Below, in pieces: positions 1 through 9,200 of a stretch of DNA of 64,000 nt; position 1 is the stretch's first letter, and each line of letters starts with the position of its first letter. Origin of the DNA: Methanoregula sp. (GTDB taxonomy: Archaea > Halobacteriota > Methanomicrobia > Methanomicrobiales > Methanospirillaceae); contig JAJRBZ010000046.1 in assembly GCA_028679185.1 (NCBI GenBank), forward strand, positions 36,417-100,416, given 5' to 3'. The position numbers and the translations under genes were made by a program. Under the pieces are notes generated by a model. The model worked only from the letters and a program-made list of their open reading frames with translations. It was not told where the DNA came from and did not search any database.

Positions 1-2
1 CC

Positions 3-569
3 CTGGCTCACGGCCTTCACATCAGTACCCCGATGTACCGCAACAGGGAAGAATTATCCCTGGACCTTGCCGCTACACTCGTTCCTGAGGCAAAAGCCCT
101 GGAAGCAGCGGGTATAACCCTGTTGCAGATTGACGAACCAATATTTTCGACAGGTATGGCAGATCTTGCCACCGGAAAACAGGCAATCGGACTGATCACG
201 GCATCCCTGCGGATACCAACATGTCTCCATGTCTGCGGAAATTTAGGGAATGTCCTTGACGAAATCCTTAAATTTAACGTGAATGTGCTGGATTTTGAGT
301 TCTCAAATAACCCTGCTAATCTCGATCTTCTCTCGAGACGTGACCTTGCAGGGCGGATGATAGGGTACGGTTGCGTGGACTCGTCCAGTGACAGAGTCGA
401 AAGCGTAGCTGAGATTAAAAAACGGATTGAAAAAGGGATTGAGATATTTGACCCGCGGATTCTGCTGATTGATCCAGACTGTGGTATGCGGATGCGATCC
501 CGTGAGATCGCGTTCGCCAAATTGAAAAATATGACAACTGCTGCTAAGGAAGTCCGGCTTTCCCTGTAA
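3..569 (+). CDS. Methionine synthase, MetE C-terminal type (5' end outside window)
   Basis: The reading frame is open from the window edge, so the true start lies upstream and only about the last 188 codons are present. The segment looks like the catalytic half of cobalamin-independent methionine synthase, which methylates homocysteine. All four zinc ligands of that fold can be seen: His and Cys in CLHVCGN, Glu in LDFEFSNN, and Cys in DPDCGMR. Methanogens carry short MetE-like proteins of about 310-340 residues that take the methyl group from a methyl-corrinoid rather than methyl-folate; this is probably one of them, but the missing N-terminal part prevents a subtype call. It is convergent with the next gene across an A/T-only spacer. 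Confidence 0.8.
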   Translation: MAHGLHISTPMYRNREELSLDLAATLVPEAKALEAAGITLLQIDEPIFSTGMADLATGKQAIGLITASLRIPTCLHVCGNLGNVLDEILKFNVNVLDFEFSNNPANLDLLSRRDLAGRMIGYGCVDSSSDRVESVAEIKKRIEKGIEIFDPRILLIDPDCGMRMRSREIAFAKLKNMTTAAKEVRLSL

Positions 570-600
570 TACTTAAAAATAAAAAATTAAAAAAATTATT
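570..600. terminator. A/T-rich convergent termination region
   Basis: The spacer between the two converging stop codons is almost pure A and T, with T-runs readable on both strands. Archaeal termination commonly uses T-tracts, so this probably ends both transcripts. There is no hairpin. Confidence 0.4.
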
Positions 601-1222
601 ATACGACCCTGGATGTAGTCGATGCTTCGATCCCGTTATCAGTGATGATGAATGGTAACAACCGCCGTGGAGATGCCCCGTCCTTCATTTTGTGCACCGC
701 GAGCGTCCGCTCGATCTCTGCCTGGGAAATTTCTGACTTGAACTCAACAACAATGTCAGATGCACGCATGAGACGGGTCATCTCTATGGGCATGTGGATT
801 CCCGTATAGACAATGAACATAATGTTTGAACCGCGTTGTCTCATTTCATCGCGGGCCAGGCGTAAAAATTTCAGGGCTTCTTCAATACCGTACTTGATAA
901 CAATGGTAGATAGTGAATCTACAACAATTCGGCCACCGGCCATGTGCGTCATATACATTCCAGGGTGAAGGTCAGAGGCGTCAATCATTCCCAGGCCGAC
1001 GTCTCCGTCGTTCATAAGGTATGTGCCCTCCTCGCCATCAACCTTCCAGAACTGCATTGCCGCCAGGTCTACACCGGCAAGTGGTGTACCATAGATCATA
1101 ATAGTGGTACCAACGGGAAATCCCCCGTCAAGCAGGAGGTTCAGACCTACTATACCGGTACTACGCTTTTTCTTTTTTCCACTTTCAGGTATATCCATGA
1201 GATGGCTTTTTGTATCGGACAA
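599..1222 (-). CDS. KaiC/RecA-superfamily ATPase-like protein with degenerate Walker A
   Basis: A 207-residue protein with the RecA/KaiC layout: GIVGLNLLLDGGFPVGTTIM, where KaiC-like proteins carry the GLD..LGGGxPxG lead-in, followed by what should be the P-loop. Here the P-loop reads GTPLAGVDLAA instead of GTPGTGKTxxA, so the catalytic lysine and threonine are gone. The Walker B strand GRIVVDSLSTI is intact. The core is shorter than normal KaiC (about 45 residues between the A and B positions). It is probably a non-hydrolysing regulatory homologue; the partner is unknown. The frame opens with TTG at 1222 without a clear ribosome binding site; ATG at 1198 is an alternative start. Single gene, with a long 5' intergenic region. 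Confidence 0.6.
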   Translation of the reverse strand: MSDTKSHLMDIPESGKKKKRSTGIVGLNLLLDGGFPVGTTIMIYGTPLAGVDLAAMQFWKVDGEEGTYLMNDGDVGLGMIDASDLHPGMYMTHMAGGRIVVDSLSTIVIKYGIEEALKFLRLARDEMRQRGSNIMFIVYTGIHMPIEMTRLMRASDIVVEFKSEISQAEIERTLAVHKMKDGASPRRLLPFIITDNGIEASTTSRVV

Positions 1223-1283
1223 AATACTTCAGGCTTATATTTTTTTGACCATTTAAAAGGTTTCTGTGAAATATAGCTTGTTT

Positions 1284-1525
1284 GCCGGACAGATCTTTGG
1301 TCTGCCTGATAAATGAAAAGGAGAAAATCCGGTTGCAGCGGTAGTGCAGTTAAAATCCCCTCACTGACTTAAGATAATTCCGGGCCCATTATGGGCTCCG
1401 ATTAGTGTCTGACAGGAGATACCGGAGCCCGTATTGGCCTCTGTTTAACAAAAACCTCAATTTATCGTTATTTTGGCAAACGGGCGATTTTATAGATCGG
1501 CTTTATTGCCATTCCTGGCAATTTT
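1284..1525 (+). ncRNA. Candidate structured RNA (speculative)
   Basis: On the plus strand a TATA-like TTTAAAAGG at 1252-1260 would place transcription start near 1282. Downstream come a hairpin at 1287-1306 (GGaCAGA with TCTGCC), two mutually exclusive hairpins sharing GGGC at 1393-1396 (GCCCA at 1384-1388 with TGGGC at 1392-1396, or GGGCTCCG at 1393-1400 with CGGAGCCC at 1423-1430), and a compact stem TTGCCA-TTCC-TGGCAA at 1506-1521 followed by TTTT. That last element resembles an intrinsic terminator although no plus-strand gene precedes it. The strand and existence of a transcript are inference. Confidence 0.22.
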
Positions 1526-1612
1526 ATTAAAAAAACCATACGTATGATCATGATAAAAAAGTGGCTGCCGGAATGCGTTCATGAGGCTGCAAAGGGCATT
1601 ACAGGGAGTTAA

Positions 1613-1646
1613 AATTTAGCCCTGTCTGGCAAAAGAGGGCTAAATT
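1613..1646. repeat. 11-bp perfect inverted repeat
   Basis: AATTTAGCCCT at 1613-1623 and its exact complement AGGGCTAAATT at 1636-1646 are separated by 12 nt. It lies about 390 bp upstream of the KaiC-like gene and about 120 bp past the cdc48 stop. It could be a regulator site or an RNA hairpin; there is no T-tract beside it, so a terminator role is unlikely. Confidence 0.5.
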
Positions 1647-1748
1647 CAACAGTAATTAGTGCCAATCAAGGTTTTGAGCAGGTATAGTCAGAAAGGTCTA
1701 TGGAAAAGACTCCTTATTGAAAAAATCTGGAATCTTTTCAGGAAATTA

Positions 1749-1766
1749 TTTTTTTAAAAAAAAAGG
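1749..1766 (-). terminator. T-tract terminator of cdc48
   Basis: On the minus strand, directly after the cdc48 stop codon, the sequence reads CC followed by nine T, then A-rich DNA. This matches the oligo-T terminators typical of archaea. Confidence 0.5.
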
Positions 1767-1768
1767 AT

Positions 1769-4186
1769 TTACTGGTATTCCGGCGGCTGCACCTGTTTGG
1801 GAAGACCTCCCTTGAAGTGCTGCTGGATATTTTTATAATATTCCCGGAGCCTCTCGTTCATCATCGGGCGAACTTTTTTCTGGGCTTCTTCAAAATGGCG
1901 CCGGGTTACTATCACTGCATCTTCACGCAGCGCCAGCATGCCAGCTTCCCGGCAGAGCGATTCCAGGTCAGAACCGACAAAGCCCTCGGTAATACCAGCG
2001 AGCATTACTGCAAGCTCTTCCCGGGCCGGATCCGTAAAGACCAGATTCTTATCGTTGAAAAGTTCCACAAGATGTTTCCGGCGTATACCCGCAGGTGCAC
2101 CTGTACTGCCTTTTTCAGGAGGTGTTATTGCTGCTTTTAATTCGTTGATTTCAAGATTCCGGCCCGTACCCAGTTTTTCAACAAGCTCCCCGATTGCTTC
2201 CTCGCTGTATCCTTCCATCAGCTGGATGATCTCTTCAAGCGCTGAACCTTCAAGCGGCATGAACCGCGTGTGGATATGGATAATCTTTTTCCGGTCCTCA
2301 AATGCAGGTTCACCGATATAGACCAGCCGGTCAAACCGGCCAGCCCGCAGGAGCGCCGGGTCGACTATATCCGGGCGGTTTGTCGCGCCCATAATGACAA
2401 CATCCTTGAGCTCCTCAAGACCGTCCATTTCTGTCAGGATCTGGTTGAGTACATTATCGATGACGTGTGAGTCACCGGATGTTCCCCGTGCAGGTGCCAG
2501 TGCATCAATCTCGTCAAAGAAAATAATGGACGGCGATACCTGACGTGCCTTCTTGAATACTTCCCGCACCGCACGTTCGCTCTCACCAACCCACTTCGAG
2601 AGGAGCTGGGGTCCACGGACCGGAATAAAGTTAGCCCCGCTTTCGCTGGCTACTGCTTTTGCGATAAGTGTTTTCCCTGTGCCCGGAGGACCATAGAGAA
2701 GTACTCCCCGCGGCGGTTCAATGCCAATATCTTCGAATTTCTGCCGGTGGGTAATCGGATATTCGACTGCTTCCCGAATTTCAGTTTTTGCGTCTTCAAG
2801 CCCACCAACATTCTCCCATTTCACATGGGAAACTTCGAGCATCACTTCACGCATAGCACTGGGGCCAACATCACGCTGGGCACTGCGGAAGTCACTTGCC
2901 AGAACCCGCAGCGAATCCAGAACTTCTGAAGGGACCTCTTCAGCATCAAGATCCAGATCCGGAAGATAGCGGCGCAATGCCCGGATTGCAGCTTCACGGG
3001 CAAGCGCTGCAAGATCTGCACCGACAAAACCGTGTGTCTGCTGGGCAAGAAGTTCGATTCTGACGTCGTCAGCAAGTGGCATCCCCCGGGAATGGATCTT
3101 GATTATTTCGATTCGGTCAATCTCGCTTGGGACGCCAATCTCAATCTCCCGGTCAAACCTTCCCGGTCTCCTGAGGGCCGCGTCTATCGCATCAACCCGG
3201 TTTGTTGCCCCGATTACAACAACCTGGCCGCGCTCTTCCAGACCATCCATCATGGTCAGGAGCTGGGCGACGACCCTGCGCTCAACTTCTCCTGTAACTT
3301 CCTCTCTGCGGGGTGCGATAGAGTCAAGCTCATCAATAAAGATAATTGAAGGAGCGTTCTCCCGTGCCTCCTCAAAAACTTCACGGAGCCGTTGTTCACT
3401 CTCACCATAATATTTCGAAATGACTTCAGGGCCGGCAATCGATATGAAGTGTGCACCGCTCTCGCTTGCAACTGCCTTTGCGATAAGCGTTTTTCCTGTT
3501 CCCGGAGGACCGTAGAGCAGCACTCCCTTTGGGGGTTCTATCCCAAGTTTCTGGAAAAGTTCAGGGTGGCGTAACGGAAGCTCAATGGTCTCACGGAGAC
3601 GCTGGAGTTCATCCTTGAGACCCCCGATATCTTCATATGAGAACCGTTTGATGCCTTCAAAACCTGCTGCCGGTTTATCGGAGAATTCAACAGACGTATT
3701 TTTAGTAATAATTACTGCTTCTTCAGGCTCGATTTCTACAACCTTAAATGCCACGATCTGCGGCTGGATAAACGGCAGACCCAGCATGATCGGAACGGAA
3801 TCATTTTTGGTTATCGGGAAATCGATAAGCCCGTTTACGACATGGGGATTGTTGGCTATAGGTATCTTTTTTGGCAGGTCCTCCGGTGGCGCAAGCACAA
3901 CCCGCTTTGCTTCCACTTCATTGTCAATTTTTACGACTTTGATAGTATCTCCAATGCTGACACCGGCATTAAGCCGGGTGAAATTATCAATTCGTATCTT
4001 ACGCTGGTTCCAGTCCTCAACAAGCGCACGCCAGACCTTGGCAACAGTCCGGCGTTTCCCTTCAATTGCTACAAGATCACCGGGTGAGATCTTGAGGAGG
4101 AGCATGGTTTCGGGATCAAGCCGGGCTTTTCCTCCACCCTGATCGCCAGGGTAAGCGGAATCCACCCTCAATTGCACTTCAGGCAT
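1769..4186 (-). CDS. cdc48: CDC48/VAT-type AAA+ ATPase
   Basis: Double-ring AAA+ unfoldase of the CDC48/VAT family, about 805 residues. The order is an N-terminal double-psi barrel ([15 protein letters not shown]), the CDC48 domain 2, then D1 and D2 cassettes, each with GPPGTGKT (about residues 230 and 505) and a Walker B ([16 protein letters not shown]). It extracts and unfolds proteins for degradation. The open frame reaches 4201, but ATG at 4186 gives the usual family start MPEVQLRV and fits a TATA box 31 bp upstream, so I prefer it (near-leaderless message). Odd: the D2 lid carries an insertion of about 80 residues (roughly nt 2010-2250, with a segment like [12 protein letters not shown]) between the HTRFMPL strand and [15 protein letters not shown]. 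Divergent from larC. Confidence 0.93.
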   Translation of the reverse strand: MPEVQLRVDSAYPGDQGGGKARLDPETMLLLKISPGDLVAIEGKRRTVAKVWRALVEDWNQRKIRIDNFTRLNAGVSIGDTIKVVKIDNEVEAKRVVLAPPEDLPKKIPIANNPHVVNGLIDFPITKNDSVPIMLGLPFIQPQIVAFKVVEIEPEEAVIITKNTSVEFSDKPAAGFEGIKRFSYEDIGGLKDELQRLRETIELPLRHPELFQKLGIEPPKGVLLYGPPGTGKTLIAKAVASESGAHFISIAGPEVISKYYGESEQRLREVFEEARENAPSIIFIDELDSIAPRREEVTGEVERRVVAQLLTMMDGLEERGQVVVIGATNRVDAIDAALRRPGRFDREIEIGVPSEIDRIEIIKIHSRGMPLADDVRIELLAQQTHGFVGADLAALAREAAIRALRRYLPDLDLDAEEVPSEVLDSLRVLASDFRSAQRDVGPSAMREVMLEVSHVKWENVGGLEDAKTEIREAVEYPITHRQKFEDIGIEPPRGVLLYGPPGTGKTLIAKAVASESGANFIPVRGPQLLSKWVGESERAVREVFKKARQVSPSIIFFDEIDALAPARGTSGDSHVIDNVLNQILTEMDGLEELKDVVIMGATNRPDIVDPALLRAGRFDRLVYIGEPAFEDRKKIIHIHTRFMPLEGSALEEIIQLMEGYSEEAIGELVEKLGTGRNLEINELKAAITPPEKGSTGAPAGIRRKHLVELFNDKNLVFTDPAREELAVMLAGITEGFVGSDLESLCREAGMLALREDAVIVTRRHFEEAQKKVRPMMNERLREYYKNIQQHFKGGLPKQVQPPEYQ

Positions 4187-4211
4187 TACCTTAAAGGTCA
4201 TATACGCAGGG

Positions 4212-4221
4212 ATTTATAAGT
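4212..4221. promoter_or_regulatory. Near-symmetric TATA box between cdc48 and larC
   Basis: ATTTATAAGT reads as ACTTATAAAT on the minus strand, so it is TATA-like in both directions. It lies about 31 bp from the preferred cdc48 ATG (4186), ideal for archaeal initiation close to the start codon. It is only about 13 bp from the larC ATG, too close for larC, whose promoter therefore probably overlaps the start of the cdc48 frame (CATATAC at 4199-4205). Confidence 0.5.
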
Positions 4222-4228
4222 ACTGTAA

Positions 4229-5449
4229 ATGCATATTCTCATTTTTGATCCGTTCCATGGCGCTGCAGGCGATATGATCACAGCCACATTGCTGGACTGC
4301 GGTGCTGACCGTAATCTCGTCCTGCGAGCAATGCAGGCCGTAGTTGCAGAGCCGGGAATAACGGAAGTGACCAGAGCTGGCATCCGAGCTGTAAAGGTAG
4401 ATACTCACGCTACACCAGTCAGCCGCACATTTTCTGAAGTGATGACACGGATTGGTGATGCGGCTTCCAATGTCCCACCGGAAGCACTCGCAATGGCGAA
4501 ACGGGTATTTATGAGGATCAATGATGCCGAAAAGCAGATTCATGGAGCACATGCCCACTTTCATGAAGTTGGAGCGGATGATGCGATTGCCGATGTAATT
4601 GGTGCCTGCACTGCGCTTTACTCGCTCCATGTTGATGGGGTCGCAGTGATGCCTGTAGCCATCGGTCTGGGGTTCACGACAGGTTCTCACGGCACGTTCC
4701 CTGTACCAGCGCCTGCAACTGCTGCAATTCTCCGCAGGTCCGGCCTTCTGACCCGTCAGGGGAAAGAAGAGGGCGAACTCTGCACCCCAACCGGGGCTGC
4801 ACTCCTTGCAGAGTTCTCCACGATTCCCGCAAGCGCACTCGGAATATATGCCATTCAGGCAGTCGGGTATGGAGCCGGAACCCGGGATCCTGGGAATGTA
4901 CCAAATGTAATCCGGGCAATGATTGTCGAAACAGTATCCGATACAGGCGCGCTTTCCGAAGATTCAGTTGATATACTCGAGACCAATACTGACGATGCCA
5001 GTGGCGAAGTCATCGCCCATGTTATCTGGCGATGCATGGAAAAAGGTGCACGGGACGCGAGTGCAATACCGATCATTATGAAAAAGGGGAGACCCGGCTT
5101 TCTCATCAGGGTCATCTGCAGCAGCGATAAGAGCGCAGAACTCGCGGGACTGCTGGCATTGGATCTGGGTACGCTTGGTATCCGCTGCATTCCTGCGGTT
5201 CACCGGTTTATTGCTAAACGGACAATAGAAAATATAGATGTTGAAATTGCAGGAAACCATCGCACCATGCCTGTCAAGTTTGCATGGTTGCAGGGTGAAG
5301 TGTATTCGATCAAGGCAGAATTTGACCAGGCCCGTGACTGGGCGTCAGAGCTTGGTGTACCGGTGCGTGATGTCCTGCGTGCCATTGAAAATGCAGGCTG
5401 GAAATCAAAGATTTCCGGCGGTACGGATCAGGTGACCGATGAAGACTGA
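4229..5449 (+). CDS. larC: LarC-like nickel-insertion protein
   Basis: A 406-residue member of the LarC family (formerly UPF0272), CTP-dependent nickel insertases that finish the nickel-pincer cofactor of lactate racemase. Diagnostic features are the start MHILIFDPFHGAAGDM, the histidine-rich metal site IHGAHAHFHEVGADDAIAD (about residues 108-126), and VPAPATAAIL. LarC homologues are found in many archaea; the client enzyme here is not shown by the context. A methanogen has heavy nickel demand (MCR cofactor F430, hydrogenases), so another nickel role is possible but is inference. The gene overlaps radB by 11 bp, suggesting translational coupling. The ATG start is well supported by the family N-terminus. 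Confidence 0.88.
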   Translation: MHILIFDPFHGAAGDMITATLLDCGADRNLVLRAMQAVVAEPGITEVTRAGIRAVKVDTHATPVSRTFSEVMTRIGDAASNVPPEALAMAKRVFMRINDAEKQIHGAHAHFHEVGADDAIADVIGACTALYSLHVDGVAVMPVAIGLGFTTGSHGTFPVPAPATAAILRRSGLLTRQGKEEGELCTPTGAALLAEFSTIPASALGIYAIQAVGYGAGTRDPGNVPNVIRAMIVETVSDTGALSEDSVDILETNTDDASGEVIAHVIWRCMEKGARDASAIPIIMKKGRPGFLIRVICSSDKSAELAGLLALDLGTLGIRCIPAVHRFIAKRTIENIDVEIAGNHRTMPVKFAWLQGEVYSIKAEFDQARDWASELGVPVRDVLRAIENAGWKSKISGGTDQVTDED

Positions 5450-6116
5450 CAGGAGGAGCAGCGGGAATGCGGCACTGGACCGGCTCCTTGGTGGCGGACT
5501 TGAAATACGGACAATCACCCAGTTCTATGGAGAGCCGGCGAGTGGCAAGAGTACATTATGCATGATTGCTGCTGTTTCCTGCCTCCGGGCTGGTCACCCT
5601 GTTGTGTTCATCGATTCTGAGGGGTTTTCCATTGAGCGTTTCCGGCAGATCGCAGGCACAGATACAGAAAAAATTGCCGATAAACTCTTTTTATTTGAAC
5701 CTTTTGACTTCGAACACCAGGGTGCAATGATCGCGGAGGCCGAAAAGGTTCTTAAGACGCAGAAACCGGGATTGCTGATCATGGATTCAGCAACAGCATT
5801 ATACCGGACCGATCTTGAGAAGGGAAGGGATTCCATCCAGATGCTCACAAAGCAGATGATCCAGTTACTGGGCTTTTCCAAACGATACGAAATGCCGGTG
5901 ATTATCACCAACCAGGTTTACATGGATACTCTGAAAAACACCTATTTCGGGCTCGGGGGTACTGCACTGGAGCATCTCTCCAAAGTCATCATCCGGCTCG
6001 AAAAGACTGATATTCCCGGGTTTCGCAGGGCACGGCTCGTCAAACACCGTTCACAACCCGAAGGGGCATACTTCGACTTTGAGCTCGTTGAAGACGGGAT
6101 AAGGACACGGGAGTAA
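5439..6116 (+). CDS. radB: DNA repair and recombination protein RadB
   Basis: A 225-residue RecA-family protein, the euryarchaeal RadA paralogue RadB. It has the single ATPase core without the N-terminal helix-hairpin-helix domain of RadA. Walker A is GEPASGKST (about residues 31-39), Walker B is GLLIMDSATAL, and the GNAALDRLLGGGLE lead-in is typical. RadB is thought to act as a recombination mediator that helps RadA load on single-stranded DNA and interacts with other repair factors. It starts inside the end of larC (ATGAAGACTGACAGG), so the two genes are probably one operon. Confidence 0.92.
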   Translation: MKTDRRSSGNAALDRLLGGGLEIRTITQFYGEPASGKSTLCMIAAVSCLRAGHPVVFIDSEGFSIERFRQIAGTDTEKIADKLFLFEPFDFEHQGAMIAEAEKVLKTQKPGLLIMDSATALYRTDLEKGRDSIQMLTKQMIQLLGFSKRYEMPVIITNQVYMDTLKNTYFGLGGTALEHLSKVIIRLEKTDIPGFRRARLVKHRSQPEGAYFDFELVEDGIRTRE

Positions 6117-6231
6117 TAAGTCAGTTTTTCACTGTTTTTACCGCACCATACCAAATGTCTTTTTTTGTATTTTCAGTCAGGTAGTATAATCTGAATTGTT
6201 ATATCTTCAAAAAATAATATAATTTGTAAGA

Positions 6232-9200
6232 ATGGTCCTGAAAAAAAAGATCACTGAACAGATTAAAGACGTTTTAAAGGAAAATCCACAGGGCCTTAGT
6301 ATCAAGGATATCGTCAAGGCAGTAAATATTAATCGTAACACCGTCGGTCGATACCTTGAGAACCTTCTCGTATCAGGGCAGGTAGAGATGCGCCGGTTCG
6401 GGATGGCAAAGATCTACATGCTATCACAACGGGTACCGCTCTATGCGGTACTATCCCTCTCTTCAGAACTTGTCATGCAGCTGGACAGTAGTCTTCGGAT
6501 CATCTTTGTAAACGAGCCGTTTCTTAAGATGATCGAAACCAAAAGTGAAAACCTGATTGGAAAAAATATTGAATATACACCTGTTGTCACAACCTTTTAT
6601 GATTCATTCCCCTGGTTATTAAGAAAAATACAGGAAGCGCTGAATGGAAAAGAAACATCCGGGGAAATATCCCCCCAAATAAAAAATCTCATCTTTTTTT
6701 TCCGGATTAGACCAACCGTTTTTGAGAATGGCCGAAAAGGAGTCTCAGTCATCCTTGAGGATATTACACAACGAAAACAATCGGAAAACGCATTGTTGGA
6801 GAGTGAAGTGAAGTTACGATCAATCACCGAAAACTCCCCTGATCGGATACTGCTGCTCAATCCAAAATTGGAGATCATTTTCATCAACCGGACGATTGAG
6901 CTGAATCCCGAACAGGTTCTTGGCAAATCGGTATTTGACTTTATATCGCAGGAATTTCATCATGCAGCAGCTGAAAGCTTCGAACATGTCGTCAAAACCG
7001 GGGAACTGTCAACCTATGGCACTGAATACCATTTCGCGAATGGAGAAACGTTATATTTCGAATCCACGGTCGGCCCGGTCTTTCAGGATGGAACAGTTAC
7101 GGCATTAGTAGTCAATGCGCATGACATTACAAAACGCAGGAAGGCAGAAAAAGTATTACAAGAGAGTGAAGACCGGTACCGCAAACTCGTCGAGATATCT
7201 CCAGATGCTGTACTCATTCACCAGCAGGGAAAAATTATTTTTATGAATTCTGCAGCCCTCAACATTCTTGGCGCTTCAAATTCTGATGAAATAATCGGTA
7301 AAAATCTTCTCGATTTCATTGAACCCGGTTTCCACGAGATTTTAAGGAAAAATATTAAAAAAGACCTCGAAGGCGACATAACCCCCCCAATAGAAGTGCA
7401 TATGCTTCGGATCGATGGAACATCAGTAATAGTTGAGGGAAGAGGAGTTAAAACAACTATCAATGGCAAGCCTGCAATACAGGTAGCAATACGGGATATC
7501 ACCAAGCAAAAACAGACAGAGGAGATACTGAAGAAGAGTGAAAAGATGTACCGCAGCCTGGTTGAGACCACCGGGACCGGATATGTTATCATTGACAAAG
7601 CAGGACGGGTCATATCAGCAAACCAAGAATATATCCGGCTTACCGGCAGGTCAAGTCTTGCTGAAATTGAAGGGAGATCGGCGATCGACTGGACAGCCTC
7701 ATATGATATCGAGAGGAATGCACGGGAGATTGAACAAGTCTTTAAGAATGGACAGGTCAGGGATCTTGAGGTCGATTACCAAAGACCGGACGGTTCCATC
7801 CAGCCAATAGAGATCAATGCCTCGGTTATCCAATATGATTCTGACCTGATCGTACTGGCCTTGTGTCGGGATATCGCAGAACGCAGATGTATAGAAATGG
7901 CATTGCGTGAGAGTGAGGGGAAACTCAACGCAATGCTGCAATCGATCTCCGATCCCATGAGCATGATGGATGAGAATCTGACCATCATATGGGCAAATGA
8001 ACCGGCCAAACGGCTTTTTGGAAAAGATATTATCGGAAAGAAGTGCTACGAGGCATATCATCTGAGACGTGATCCTTGTGATCCATATCCATGCCTCACT
8101 CTCAAAGCATTCCGTGATGGAAAGATACATCACCACGAGACAACAGTAATTGATAGTCAGGGTGAGAGCCGGTTCTTCGACTGCTCATCGAATGTTGCTT
8201 TACGAGACGCTTCGGGCAAACCTGTTGCAGTTCTGGAGATTTCACGGGATATCACCGACAGGAAAAAGGCTGAGCTGGCGCTGCACCAGAATGATGACCG
8301 GCTCAGGCGTATCCTCAATAGCACAGATGATTTAATCATCATGCAGGACACTGAAGGACGATACCTTTACTTTAATTCCGCTGCCCGATATGGGGTATCA
8401 GCGGAAGATGTGCTCGGATTGACCCCGTATGATTTTGTTGACAGAGAGTCAGCTGATCGGTTGATGGACCGGTTGAAAAACGTTGTAAAAACCGGGCAGA
8501 GCATCAGAGAGGAGACCCCGATGGTCTGGAAAGGCCAGGCACTCTGGTTCAGTGACAGTCTCTCTCCGGTGAGGGATAAAAAAGGCACCATCACGGCTGT
8601 TGTAACTATTTCTCAGAATATCACGGAACGCAAACGTGCAGACATGGCACTGCGCGAGAGTGAGGAGAAATATCGAAACCTCGTTAATCAGGCAAATGAT
8701 GTTATATGTGTCATTCAGGATGGCGTTGTGAAAATGTGTAACCCTCGTCTTACAGAATTCTGGGGGGGTCCCGTCGAAGAGATACTGGGGAGACCGTTTA
8801 CAGAATTCGTTCATCCTGACGCTCTTTCTAAAGTTGTCGACTGTTATAATCGGAGGATGGCCGGTGAATCCCCCCCATCTAGATTCGAATCCATACTCAT
8901 GCGCAAAGATGGCAGCAGATCGCTTGTAGACGTGACTGCAAGTATCATTTCGTACGAAGGAAAAACTGCCGATCTTGTCATCACTCGTGACATCAACGAA
9001 CAGAGAAAAGCAGAGGATGCATTGCGCGAAAGTGAAGCGACTGCACGTGCACTCATGAATGCACCGACAGATTCTGTCATATTAATGGACACACAGGGAA
9101 TAATTCTGGCCCTGAATGAAACCGCAGCTGTACGCTTTGGAAAGCGGATCGATGAATTGGTTGGAGTCCTTGCAGATGATCTCCTCCCGGAAGAGGTAGC

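Larger units (their letters stand above)
1223..1768. other. 546-bp intergenic region with several inverted repeats
   Basis: No credible coding frame. TATA-like stretches lie at 1251-1260 (TTTAAAAG on +, readable on - as CTTTTAAAT) and 1234-1246 (- strand AATATAAG). Between them and 1525 is a relatively GC-rich stretch with three possible hairpins, then an 11-bp perfect inverted repeat at 1613-1646, then the T-tract that ends cdc48 on the minus strand. The region may be a long 5' leader of the minus-strand KaiC-like gene, or may encode a small plus-strand RNA. Confidence 0.6.

Noticed and set aside
1330..1360. AGCGGTAGTGC resembling a tRNA D-arm
   Set aside because: No anticodon stem, T-arm (GGTTCRANNCC) or acceptor stem can be built around it.
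4214..4690. 158-codon antisense frame opposite larC
   Set aside because: Shadow of larC; no ribosome binding site and no recognisable domain.
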